Shown piece after piece: positions 1-10,824 of a DNA stretch of 64,000 bases. Below the pieces are notes generated by a model, which worked only from the letters and a program-made list of their open reading frames with translations, had not been told where the DNA came from and did no database searches. Location of the stretch: positions 38,730,442 through 38,794,441 of the forward strand of contig OZ022342.1 of assembly GCA_963989245.1 (NCBI GenBank). Direction: 5' to 3'. Each line of letters opens with the position of its first letter. Positions within the stretch are counted from its first letter, which is position 1. This DNA comes from Nansenia antarctica (lineage: Eukaryota; Chordata; Actinopteri; Argentiniformes; Microstomatidae). Both the position numbers and the translations under genes were made by a program.

Positions 1-1256
1 TCTAGTTACAAAAGCAGCCCAACACTATGGCATGAAGCCACATGTACCGTAAGCGCTGCCAATAATCCTTCTCAGTTCAAATACGACCGAAGCAACACTC
101 CCGGGTAACATGTTCTCGTTTCAAGTACCACAACACCACCTTCCGTTGCGAGAGGGAGCAGCCTTCTCGCGCGGTTTTTTGGGGACCATTTCATTTTCAT
201 CATGTCTTTGTAGGCTTACGGTGCAAGAGAACATAATTAGTGTAAGTGTTGATTTCATAAACCCTAGTTATTGTAGACCAGCTAATATACCTCAAACTGT
301 TCTGCCCATCGCATGTCACCAACTCCCCATAATTCATATAGGCTATTGTTTTTGAACACCAATATAATAGGCCGCAGGTAAGGTCTTTTGAGAAGCAAAG
401 ACATATCTAATAATCGTTTAGTATTTAATTCTGACTTCAATTAGGAAAATAACATCTATGATGTTTTCCTTACCCTGCAACAAGAGAAAACGATTGGTGT
501 TTAGGGCAGCAATGTTGGATAATGTCAACAAATTCGATCATTATGTTATCAAATGTTGTCTTGTCTATGTTTAGGTGCACGCACCGGAAAGGGAAATAGA
601 TAGACTACTGTTCTAATGTTTACACCTGCGTTAGCCCTGCTCAGGACTTGTTTAATTATTGTCATTTCGCAGAGTCATTTCATTAAAGCAAATGAACAAA
701 TGGAATATTGTTCTTATTTATAAATAAACAACGTGATGCAGTCAAGCAGACAAATACAGCAAAGAGGAAGACGCATATTCGCGGACGACTCACACGGACA
801 TCGGCAAATAACGCCACCCCGGAATCTGTATACTGACATCGGCAAATAACGCCACCCGGGAATCTGAATAGCAAATGGAATATTGTTCTTATTTAGAATC
901 TATGTCATGGTATTTGATGTACTGTACATGACCACAGATTGCATAGTTGTAGGCATCTAGTGATTTATATGCTCTTAATTTCTCACGGGCCTACACGCTA
1001 GGCAATGCAAACTTTTCATACTTTTCACAGCCAGGTCATGGCCAGGTAATGGATTGGAACAATATCTCGTTAACTCCGACCACTCCCCCAGATTTGTTTG
1101 TTTAAAGAATAAATATGGGAGTTTAATATTACATTTGTATGGTGCCACTGGGTAGTGGAGACAGAAATGGTAATAAAAAGCACAAAATGGTGCATACAAA
1201 TTGACCAGAATGCAGGGAATTAAGTGTTAAATTCTCAAAATTGTGCCACCCATGCC
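1..1256. other. No gene seen; unique AT-rich DNA with small duplications
   Basis: I see no convincing coding region. A 24-bp direct repeat (697-720 and 872-895) brackets a segment that holds a 32-bp near-perfect duplication (797-828 and 835-866, period 38 bp). The remaining sequence looks unique. Confidence 0.6.
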
Positions 1257-1383
1257 AGCCCGACAGGCGCACATAACAGGCGCACCCCTGCGCTTTCAGA
1301 ACGACAATGTCACGTCGGAATTCGACGTTTGGATGCGAACGACAGACCTCGAATCCTGACGTCTGCCGTGTGAGACCAGGTTG
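1257..1383 (+). repeat. Dispersed repeat, copy 1
   Basis: This segment is nearly identical to 15706-15872. Both start with GCCCGACAGGCGCACATAAC and end with TGTGAGACCAGGTTG. This copy has one CACGTCGGAATTCGACG block where the other has two. Similarity stops sharply after the final GTTG, so it looks like a dispersed element or the end of one. The family is not recognised. Confidence 0.7.
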
Positions 1384-1561
1384 CTGCACTCCACTGGTTG
1401 GCCACAACCACCATCCTCTTGATTTCACGATACAACATGTATTGCTTATTGTTTTCCTTAAGTGTTGAGGTTATCATATCATATAACATTTATTAATGTC
1501 ATACCTCATTTATAATCATTAAACCAGACGATCCTTAATAGCATTCGCGCAATAATCTTAT

Positions 1562-3361
1562 TAGTCTAGCAGCAAGTCCTCAAAAAAGGCTTTAGTTTTC
1601 GAGATACCCCTACCCGAGGTAGAACAAATGACAACAATGATTTTGCTTATCTTTAGGGTCTCCCATTAATGAAATTGATTGTTGTCAAATTTTATTTTGG
1701 GGGAAAATATGTTTTTTGGGTTGTTCTTTAGAGCTGCCCCAATCCCTGAAAAAGAGCCAAATTAGACCAGACCGAATATGGGGAAGGTGACAAAAAAGCC
1801 CATAACTTGAGAATGGTCACTCTTTTCCTCTTCAGATTTGCTGAGGTATGAACCAGGTGGTTGTCCTACATCACCAAATAGTCAGACAACTATTTACCTA
1901 AATAAATACTGAATTATAGTCCTGTAAACTTAGCTTTAGTTTAGACGGAAATTTTACTTTTTGGTGACAGGAACATAGGACTCCATCACTTTTCTCTCAT
2001 TTATCAGAAAAACAGAAATCCCTGAAAAATATATCATTACTGAATTGTCTAGGGTGCTATTGAACACTAACCAGTAGTTGTATGGAAATATCTCATACAG
2101 TTCTATTGCAAATGAGATTTCTTTAGACATGGGCCTACCTCTTCTCTGATACAGTCAAATTCCGAATGGGGGATAAGTGGCATAATAGCCTATAAGCAGG
2201 GGAGCACATAACTGGTGCGCCAGTGCGCATGCGTCGCCAAAATGCATGCTGCGCGGCAGATCAGCCGCATGAACGCGCTCTGGCGCACCAACAGCTGGGA
2301 GAGGAATTTACTTCCTCAAAATCCAACTGCTGACTGCTGACTGCCGCATCACTGCAAGCCCCACTAAGTAAGTATTTGCCGTCCCCTCAGCCGAAGGCCC
2401 GACGAGTAATCCATCACAACAGTCGACCGGCGACTCCCCTCACGAAAACATTCGGAAAGTATCGTAACTCGTACTTTCATTCCGCGTATCGCGTATCGCA
2501 CGGTTATCACGTCGCCACGTGAAAATTCAGTCCCGAACGACTCGTCGCTAAAAGGGACACGTTTCTTTTCTCTGAAGCTTTCAAACGTTCAGACGTTTGT
2601 TTTACAGCTTTATTATCGCACCTCGACCCCTGACCCAGGGAATATGGTTGGGAATTCTATTAGAAAAAAAAATTACTTTGTTGCACAATCAAAATAATGA
2701 GCTATTTAAAGTGATAGCCTACAACATCCTCTACCATAGTTGAAATTGAGGACAGTGATAACAGCAGTCAAGAGAGCAGTGATGATGATGATTAAGCTTG
2801 TAGCATAAATAAATGCTTAGGCTGTAACTTTTTGTTGAAAAGTTGATTTCAGTGTTTACAGAACAGAGCAGTGCTTAAAGAGATGTCAGTTGATTTCATT
2901 GTGTTTAAAGGAGTCTGACAGACTTTCATGCTTAAAGAGCAGTCATTTGATTTTGCATTTGTTTCTTTTGTTCTGCACACAATAATTTGTTCGTTCATCT
3001 TTATTTATGAATAAATGTTGTTTTGCTAATATAAGTTATCCATGTATCCCTTTTTTATCCATCCTGTGGGACGGGTCGTGACTCGCGAGCTCGGGGAGCA
3101 CCAAGCAGCATCCCTAGGTGCTCCTCTGAGCACTGGCCCCAAAAAGTTATGTGCACCCCTGCCTATAAGTTAAGAATGCTCACTCAGATGGTCATCATAT
3201 TTGGAGAGGGAAATACCAGGTGGCTGAACTACATCACCAAATAGTCAGAATAAGAGTAACCCAATAAAATAAAGTGTATTAGTTCTAAATTGCAAGCCTC
3301 TAAAACATAGGTGTAAATAGTACAGGTTTTATTAAAACTGGAACCTTAATTCAATGTACAA
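1562..3361 (+). repeat. Left TIR of the Academ-like element, split by a hAT
   Basis: This arm is about 827 bp after removing the hAT and one TSD copy, and it pairs with 6583-7397 in inverted orientation with few differences. It contains two related blocks with ACATCACCAAATAGTCAGA, about 380 bp apart in the uninterrupted arm. These could be subterminal binding sites. The inner edge coincides with the stop codon of the internal gene at 3362-3364. A reverse-strand AATAAA lies at 3328-3333, inside the TIR and about 30 nt past that stop. Confidence 0.85.
2197..3161. mobile_element. Non-autonomous hAT insertion in the left TIR
   Basis: The ends read CAGGGGAGCACATAACT and, inverted, CAGGGGTGCACATAACT. 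The flanks are a perfect 8-bp duplication, CCTATAAG, at 2189-2196 and 3162-3169. The opposite TIR keeps the equivalent uninterrupted site near 6770-6790. These are hAT hallmarks. No transposase is intact. An acidic serine/aspartate-rich open stretch ending in a stop near 2795 could be a remnant of a transposase C-terminus. It is 965 bp long. Confidence 0.88.
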
Positions 3362-5190
3362 TTAAATAAAGTCCTCAAACATCAGGGGACACATTTTGAC
3401 ATTCTGCACAGCAGGTGCAGAACTCTGTACAGGGAAGGCCAACAGAGAGGCACTGCCACTTCCACTCTCTCCACACTTTGCATCTTTGCAATATAAGTGA
3501 GTGATGTCTCTCACTTCTGTAGGTGCTGGGGGTTTTGTAAAAAGGACAGGTTGAATGGCCCCATCTCTGATAATCCACCCCTTGCCAATAGGACTCCATA
3601 ACAGGGGTTTGGGCATGTGGCTGTGACACCATACCGCTGTCTGGAACATTGCTCTCTGCACATGCTGCTGAAATGCATCCTCTGTTGGCGGCAGATTTGC
3701 AGAGGCTGTATCTGATGTTGATGCAATTATGAACCTCAGTTCATCCAGGTTTGTGCACATCAATCCATTTTCCATTTTCTTCTTTCCATACAGGAGTAGC
3801 GCAAATTCTCTTCCAAGCTGGCAGAGAGTCCAAAATGGGCCAGATCTTTGAGCTCGCTGAGATGGGTCTTGAGTTTGTTGAATGCTGTTGTCTTTCCTAT
3901 TCTGTACAAACTACTTGTTGTGTCACAGCCAGTGAGTGCATAACATTCTGGTAGACAGTTAGACATGTCTTTTCCAATTTTCTCAGATATGGTGTTGATG
4001 GGGACATATCTCTCTCTCATTCCATGGCCTGTATGCATGTACACCAGAGATGAACCAAACATTTCTTTGCTTGCATAATATATGAGCAGTACTTCCACAT
4101 CTGTATCATCAGTCCTCACAATGATGCGGGAATAATGACTCTGCAAGATGTATGGCATGGAGCTGATGTGAGAAATTGACGCACTTCATCATACGACACA
4201 CAATGACCCATCATGTGTATCTTGTTGATAAGGGCCTTGCTGCCAAACTCATGATGGATCATAATCCCAAGTCCGAGTGTGATAGGTGTACGTCTGCTGC
4301 AGCATTGTGCAATTAGATCATGGCAAAAGGTTATAACACTTGTGTTATTCTTCAGAGCTGGGTCCTCATCACAGGTCTGCACATTTTTAAATGCACCTGC
4401 ATTGACACACCAGTTCACAAAATCATACAGAGTGTTTGGCACATATTCACTGCACTGGAGAAGGGAAAGCTTGTAACTGCTTATGTAGAATTGAGGCTCA
4501 TGCTCAACCTTTTCCATAGTTTTCCTCAATATACCTGCACCCTGGTGGAGGATTTGAGTGTCAGTGAGGGTCTCTGTTCTCTGTGGAGGCATTGTCTCCC
4601 TGTCTTCTGTTATGTTTTCTCTGAGGAGAGAAGCTTCTCTCATTGCATGGCCAACAGTCATGGCACCAGAACAGATCAGATCAGATTTTCCAGGACGTTC
4701 AATGAAGATGAGTTTATCCCCATAATGCTGGATCAACTTTTCTTTGAGTTTCCAGGATTTATACATTGTTGGTTCTGTAGCTGTACTCAGTTTTCCTATA
4801 TACCGTAGCTCTCAGTTACAGCACTCAGTGTTGTGACAGTCATATGCTTTGAAAAAACTGTCTTAGTTAATTCTTCAGTTAGCTCAATGAAAGCTCTTTC
4901 ATGTTCATTTAACTTATTTTCTGTTAAATTTTTGTTTCTAGCTGATAGAATGTTCCTTTCTGAAAGATAGTGTCCTAGGCAACTTCTGTGATACTTTGCA
5001 TCATAGGCAAAAAGATCTTGATAGGTCAGCATACGGTGATGTATTATTTCATCAAACCTCTCTGAGGCTGCATTGAGGACCTTTGACCTTGTACTTTCAC
5101 CTGTACCGGTACAGATAGGGGTCAGGCCTTCTCTCTTTGTGACTTTCTGGCTGCAATTGAAACATTGGCTGCAAATGAAACACTAGCTAC
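3362..5190 (-). pseudogene. XPG-like nuclease/transposase of the Academ-like element, frameshifted
   Basis: Read on the minus strand, the conserved pieces are as follows. A CFNC zinc-finger-like start lies near 5170. A block with DLFAYDAKYHRSC lies near 4990. A middle domain spans 4766-4116 and includes TLGLGIMIHHEF and MGHCVSYDEV. The 4158-3760 frame carries TDDTDVEVLLIYY and then ALTGCDTTSSLYRIGK. The C-terminal frame ends at 3362 with LPPTEDAFQQHV. The GCDTTS...RIGK stretch resembles the GCDY...GIG helix-hairpin region of FEN1/XPG, and DTDVEVLL resembles the acidic active-site strand. At least three frame changes separate the pieces: 4796/4766, 4158/4116 and 3775/3760. A Cys-rich tail survives only in a third frame around 3400-3450. 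The gene is dead. Transposase function is inferred from its position between long TIRs. Confidence 0.65.
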
Positions 5191-6582
5191 GGATGTCAAA
5201 TCTAGTGTCTCTGGGCAGTCTAAGTCTTTTACTTTGACACTGATCCTGGGGTGGTTCTTGATCACTGGTTGTAGGCGTATAGTTATGTGTACTTGAATAA
5301 CTGGCCCTACATGACCTGTGATATGAAACCTTGACCTTGAAGGACAGTATGTCATCTGAGTGGGGCGATAGTCTCTTATGAACTTCATCATCTCGTTCTT
5401 GAGCAACGTTCAGTATAGTCCTTGTAAGGTGGGGTTCTAGACATATGGATTAGTTGATGTCCTTGTAGAGCTTTTTCACATAATAAGCAGACCTTTTCAT
5501 CCAGTGTCTGTAAATATGTCTGGCTAGCTGTCTGCGTTGGCCCTGTTGGCCCTGTTGGCTGCTGTTGGCTGCATTGTTACAGTGAACTCTGGTAAATATG
5601 GAAAACACACACACACACACACACACAATTAACTTATGCGAGCCTCTGTTAGCTAGCCTCTGCTAGCCTCTGCCTAGATCAGAATGCCTGCACTATGGTT
5701 TAAAAGCTCACAAATCTAACAACATATTCAACAACATATTAATATCATAGTTGGACATATGTGTTACCGGTTATCTGTCATTAGATTGGTGATAATCTGA
5801 ACAGAACTGTCAATCCACAACCCCTCTCCCTCTGAGATGGAGATTGTTATGGCTGTGAGAGAAAATTATTATATAAGACATTTTTCTACATTTAAGATTC
5901 AAACTTCACAACAGTAAATTGGATATCTAGAGCAAGCTATAGAAACTGATTTCCTGTTGTAAGCACACAATGAAACCAGTTTCTCTACTTGAAGCTTGAC
6001 ATTGGCTAGACAACAGACACATTTAAATGATTACAAAGACCTGATTGCTCTCTTTTCTCCTGACCTGCACCGAGATGGACTAAGCCATCTAGAGCAGTTT
6101 TGGACCTTTGTGTTTCCCCAGACCCAGTACTCTAGGACCAGACTAAACCAGTTTGTGGCCTTTGTGTTCCTTTTACATCTTTGTGTCTCTAGGAGAAAGT
6201 GGGGGTCAATTCCCCCTTAAACCTTCATCCCCCATCATCTTCCCCAATGTACAAATCCACACCCATTGTTCATGATTGGTCTAGACCTCACCCGAGGGCG
6301 GACCTCTTACCTTAGGGTACCTGAGAGCATAAATACTGAGATGTAATGAATGATCTGGACTTTTGAGAGGAACTTTGAATCTTCAGATGCGTCTGACGAA
6401 CCTGTAAACTTCCTCCTTCTATAGAGGAAAATATTAAATATCTTTTCTTATACATCTTGAAATGAAACAGGCTGCCTTTATTGATAATTTGCTCTAACAT
6501 GGCTGCTGCTGCCCAGTTGGCTACAATGTTTTGAAACATGCAGCTGTCACTCAAACCAGAGCTTCACAATTATTTCTATACT
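5191..6582. other. Non-coding interior of the Academ-like element
   Basis: This is the presumed 5' side of the minus-strand gene. It holds a short GTTGGCC/TGTTGGCTGC repeat near 5535-5575 and a (CA)n tract at about 5604-5629. A TATA-like GCATAAATAC lies near 6328 in plus orientation. I see no exon I can support. Confidence 0.5.
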
Positions 6583-7397
6583 GTACTTTGAATTAAGGTT
6601 CCAGTTTTAATAAAACCTGTACTATTTACACCTATGTTTTAGAGGCTTGCAATTTAGAACTAATACACTTTATTTTATTGGGTTAATCTTATTCTGACTA
6701 TTTGGTGATGTAGTTCAGCCACCTGGTATTTCCCTCTCCAAATATGATGACCATCAGAGTGAGCATTCTTAACGTATAGGCTATTATGCCACTTATCCCC
6801 CATTCGGAATTTGACTGTATCAGAGAAGAGGTAGGCCTATGTCTAAAGAAATCTCATTTGCAATAGAACTGTATGAGATATTTCCATACAACTACTGGTT
6901 AGTGTTCAATAGCACCCTAGACAATTCAGTAATGATATATTTTTCAGGGATTTCTGTTTTTCTGATAAATGAGAGAAAAGTGATGGAGTCCTATGTTCCT
7001 GTCACCAAAAAGTAAAATTTCCGTCTAAACTAAAGCTAGGTTTACATGACTATAATTCAGTATTTATTTAGGTAAATAGTTGTCTGACTATTTGGTGATG
7101 TAGGACAACCACCTGGTTCATACCTCAGCAAATCTGAAGAGGAAAAGAGTGATCATTCTCAAGTTATGGGCTTTTTTGTCACCTTCCCCATATTCGGCCT
7201 GGTCTAATTTGGCTCTTTTTCAGGGATTGGGGTAGCTTTAAAGAACAACCCAAAAAACATATTTACCCCCAAAATAAAATTTGACAACAATCAATGTCAT
7301 TAATGGGAGACCCTAAAGATAACAAAAATCATTGTTGTCATTTGTTCTACCTCGGGTAGGGGTATCTCAAAATCTGAGGGCCCTTCCTGCTAGACTA
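6583..7397 (-). repeat. Right TIR of the Academ-like element
   Basis: This is the reverse complement of the left arm. Unlike the left arm it lacks the hAT, so it gives the empty-site sequence. The internal motif CTGACTATTTGGTGATGTAG occurs near 6705 and near 7084. Confidence 0.85.
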
Positions 7398-8177
7398 TAT
7401 GCTCATGGGCATTGAGAAGTTTGACCAATGAGATCATTTCTGGGCATTTTTTATTTTGTTTGCCCTTTTGGCATAAGGGCTCCCCCAAATGATTAGGCTA
7501 TATAACTGTAATTAACTTCACTTTCTTGCTCTGATATATAGTAGTTGCATTACAAAACGTAAATAGCCTACAGTATTTAATGTCAAAACAGCATGACATA
7601 TCATTTAAACATGAATGATTGAGAATGATTTCTCTAGCCACACTCAGATCATTGTCAGTCTACCATTAGCATAAAGACTATAGGTGCAACAATGCCAATG
7701 TTCAGCCTACCATCGGCATGCTGGGATCTATCTTTGTATTACAAGCCCCAGTTGGTAGGCTACTCACCTGCCGACTGTTGGTGTTTTTCGGGTATGGTGT
7801 TTCAACTGTTACCATTGGCATTACCAACTGTCTACCGTTGGCATGCCGACTATCGGTCTACCATTGACATGCCAACGTAGATTTACATTTGGCATAGCCT
7901 ACCGACAACTGGCTGCCATCGGTATGTTGGTTATGCCAATATAATATACCATTACACCAGCCCTCCACTGGCGTGCATTGATGAGCGCATGACCTTGGTG
8001 CGTAGCGGCTCAGCTAGAACCAGTTTCAGGGACAAATAGGCGCTCATGGATGCTCGCCGACTCACCCGAGCCGTGTGGATTGTTATTGAATAGAATGTGA
8101 ACGTTATGATATTTTGCGTTTCAATGTTTGCATTTGCATGAGCGCGGCCAGTGTGCTGTGCAAGTACCGACGGACCT
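7398..8177. repeat. Unique DNA with a degenerate GGCATGCC-type minisatellite
   Basis: From about 7690 to 7950 there are inexact repeats of motifs such as CCATTGGCAT, GCCGACTGTTGG and CTACCATTGACATGCCAAC, several in mutually inverted form. The repeats are too diverged to set a firm period. The rest is unique, with no gene seen. Confidence 0.4.
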
Positions 8178-8550
8178 GGACGAATTCGGACCAGCCCGAT
8201 AACGGCCAGATCACGTAATATCACAACTAGTTAGTATCTGGCCCAGAATAATGTTTGAAAATGTGTTAACAAAACTCATTTTGATAATTTCTTCAGCTTG
8301 AAAGAGAGCAGCATGGACAGACCCTGATAGTGGCCAGATTAAGTCATATCATGACTACCGGTAGTCCGATCTGACCCAGAATATCACCCTATTTCAACTA
8401 AGAAAAATCTTAGGGAAAAAGACTTTACCATCGAGTGTCACAAAACTCAATTTGATAATTTGTTCACCTTGAGAGAAATCAGCACAGACGAATTCGGGCC
8501 AGCCCAATAACGGCCAGATCAAGTCATATCACAACTAGTTAGTATCTGGC
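8178..8550 (+). repeat. Three diverged tandem copies of a ~155-bp unit
   Basis: Related segments begin near 8178, 8316 and 8487. They share AATTCGG.CCAGCCC, AACGGCCAGATCA and CACAACTAGTTAGTATCTGG, with the connecting motif AAAACTCAATTTGATAATTT. Copies 1 and 3 are closest. The middle copy is the most diverged. Confidence 0.65.
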
Positions 8551-8745
8551 AACGTCATTTCAACGACTTTTTGGTGACCAGAATACAACCGTCTGTTTTA
8601 GGTCACCAAAAAGTAGTTGAACTGACGTCCTGAAAAGACGTCCAAAAAATCCCCTAAACGACATGTGATCTGGCCTAGTCCTGGACGTCTCTGAAAGACG
8701 TCAACATGACGTCTTTATAACGTCTTTGTGCTTGCTGGGTAGTTT
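8551..8745. repeat. GACGTC-rich repeat, probable MITE fragment
   Basis: It has repeated AACGTC/GACGTC motifs and two inverted TTTTTGGTGACC/GGTCACCAAAAA segments, ending in TGCTTGCTGGGTAG. This composition recalls fish DNA-transposon derivatives. I could not define both ends or a TSD. Confidence 0.35.
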
Positions 8746-9099
8746 CCGCTATTCATTATAGACAACCATGGAAACCATGCAACTGACTCCTGGGATGGAG
8801 TATAATTTAAAGACAACAGCATTGGTCGAGTGTTTTTCAATTCCAGTCCAAGGGACCCTCAGGACTGCACATTGGAGTGATATCCCGACACTGAAACCTG
8901 GTTCAATTGATCATGGCCTTGATAATTAGTTGAGTAAGATGTTTTAGTGCTGGGCAACAGAAGGTGTTGGAGTATACTTGCTTTGTGTGTAAACTGCTTT
9001 TTGTTTTTGTTTGTGTTTGGCTACAACAACAAAAAACGTGTGTTGCTTTGGGTTTATTATAGTTGGGATTCAGTTGGTGCCCTCAGGAGCTCGGGAGCT
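8746..9099. other. Unique DNA, no gene seen
   Basis: I recognise no coding region, RNA gene or element in this stretch. Confidence 0.5.
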
Positions 9100-9215
9100 C
9101 AGATTCAGATTCAGATTCAGATTCAGATAACGTTTATTGCCACTATGCATTACACATATAGGAATTTGCTTCGTCACCACAGCAAGTGCGTTAATACTTT
9201 TTACACATGTCAAAA
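9100..9215 (-). mobile_element. 3' tail of a CR1/Rex-like LINE (type B)
   Basis: A CAGATT hexamer array (9100-9127) is followed by AACGTTTATTGCCACTATGC and further sequence that is the reverse complement of the 3' end at 41820-41932. The hexamer is the simple-repeat tail. The copy is severely 5'-truncated and non-coding. Confidence 0.8.
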
Positions 9216-9572
9216 AACAGCTCATTCCCTGACATGAACACAAGGGGGCAGAAGTGCGCTCTGAGTCAGGGTTCATACACAGGGAAGAGTGTTTTGACAT
9301 TCATACATACAGTTGGGTCAGCAGAATATGTTACACAAAAAGATAAAACTCTAATGTCAAGTGTGTAGTAAAGTAACTACAGCTAATGAACATAAAATAA
9401 AGTTTGACATTTTAAGAACCCATGCAATACCTTTTTGTAGTGTTGAAGAACCTAGAATCTACAAACTATGAGTGAGTATCTCAAGCAAGTACTACATAGA
9501 ACAGTGCTTAAGAGTATGTTCACATACTTTAGTCTTTTTACAGTTGCTCCCATTCAGCAGATTTTTGTGAAA

Positions 9573-9715
9573 ACCCTAACTCTAACCCTACCCCTAACCT
9601 TAACCTTAACCGTAACCCTAACCCTAACCCTGACCCTAAACCTAAACCTAATCCTATCCCTAACCTTAACCCTAACCCACATCTAAACCCCCCCTACCCT
9701 TAATCCTAACCCCTC
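9573..9715 (+). repeat. Degenerate telomere-like (CCCTAA)n tract
   Basis: About 20 units of CCCTAA appear with many single-base variants such as CCTTAA, CCGTAA and CCTAAA. It lies between unique sequences, so it is interstitial. The degeneracy fits an old internal tract or a TAACCC-type minisatellite. Confidence 0.75.
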
Positions 9716-9730
9716 CCCCATCCCATACGT

Positions 9731-9793
9731 ATCTCGTAATTAGGAGATCTTTTGTCCTAATTAGGAGATATGGATCTCATTATTACGAGATAT
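9731..9793. repeat. Short palindromic ATCTCGTAATTA repeats
   Basis: ATCTCGTAATTAGGAGATC, TCCTAATTAGGAGATATGG and ATCTCATTATTACGAGAT follow each other and can fold on themselves. This looks like the tip of a palindromic MITE. No partner end was found. Confidence 0.45.
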
Positions 9794-10824
9794 GATGTCT
9801 ATTTATGAACGCAATGGTATCTATTTGGTGAATGCAATGCGCTTCCGTAGGGTTCAAAATTGCGTCTTTTGCTGTCAGTATTTTATAGATGACGGTTGAT
9901 TCAGCAGTAGGCTAATCAGGTAATGTAACATTGCTCATATCAGAGCCGTTTGTTGAGGTGACACTGAAAATAATTGCAAAAACATATACAGTATGTAGCA
10001 GCATTGAAACAGAAAATAGCACTGCAACCCTTATCTGTAGTAGTAAGTGTCACTAGTGGTCTTGGTCATTTAGCCTACCTTGGGTTGGCTATTAAAAAGC
10101 CTAAATGTAGGCCTACTGTATCATTTCAAATGTATCGTCATTATTATTGACCAATTAGAAAGAATGGCCTTGGTGATGGAGATAACCCAGGCCCAGGATA
10201 ACAGAATACAGTTTAAAGTTACAACTTAGTATAACTAAGTATTGTCATATTACTGTCTGTACTAGGATACAGAAGAGTTTATGACAGTACAACTTTATTA
10301 CTCACAGGTCCTCTTCACAATAACACACGAGAGGGTAGAAGGCCTACATTGTCAATAGTTCCACCACTGATTTTGCAACCCAATATAAGAACCATGGACA
10401 GCGGTCAGGAATGATTGATTGATTGATTGATAGCACTATGGACGAAACATTATTTTGCAAGCATATCTGTCTGTGCCTGTGGTTTAGATCATATCATTGA
10501 AATAAATGTGATCCTATGGTATATTGCAATGATAGAGAGGACATACCGTTGCACTGCTTTGCCAACCCTAACCCTCAAGGACAGTTAATCCCCACATTAG
10601 AAGGTTCACATGGCAAACTTGGTGCATTATTCTCATTAATTCAGTTTTACTCCAAAGCACGTAGGTTATGGCAAAGAACAGGCTATTACGTTGTTATTTA
10701 AAGCCTAATGATAATGATGAGATTCCAGTTTTTATTTCACTATTTATTGAAGTTTATTTATTTCACTATTTCAGTATCCAGAAGGACTGCCTTCAAACGC
10801 CCTATGCCCTTTCTAGCCATAGCC
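9794..10824. other. Unique DNA, no gene seen
   Basis: A short (GATT)n tract lies at about 10412-10432. I see no coding signal. Confidence 0.5.

Larger units (their letters stand above)
1562..7397 (-). mobile_element. Academ-like DNA transposon with long TIRs, degenerate
   Basis: The sequence from 1562 inward matches the reverse complement of the sequence from 7397 inward for about 815-827 bp, leaving aside a hAT inserted in the left arm. Both tips read TAGTCTAGCAG inward. TAT flanks both ends (1559-1561 and 7398-7400), a possible 3-bp TSD but weak on its own. The interior carries a broken minus-strand gene whose conserved parts match a family of animal proteins with a GCDTTS-type motif resembling XPG/FEN1 nucleases. 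Academ transposons are known to encode a transposase with an XPG-like nuclease region and to make short TSDs, so Academ is my best superfamily call. That call is an inference. Confidence 0.6.

Noticed and set aside
5122..5406. 94-codon minus-strand frame as a separate gene
   Set aside because: It overlaps the start of the Academ-like coding region in a different frame and has no family features.
5955..6498. Solo LTR beginning TGTTGTAAGC and ending CTCTAACA inside the Academ-like element
   Set aside because: A TATA-like motif is present, but there is no flanking duplication and no polypurine or primer-site context, so the ends may be coincidental.
9573..9715. A true chromosome end
   Set aside because: The units are degenerate, only ~140 bp long, and unique DNA continues on both sides.
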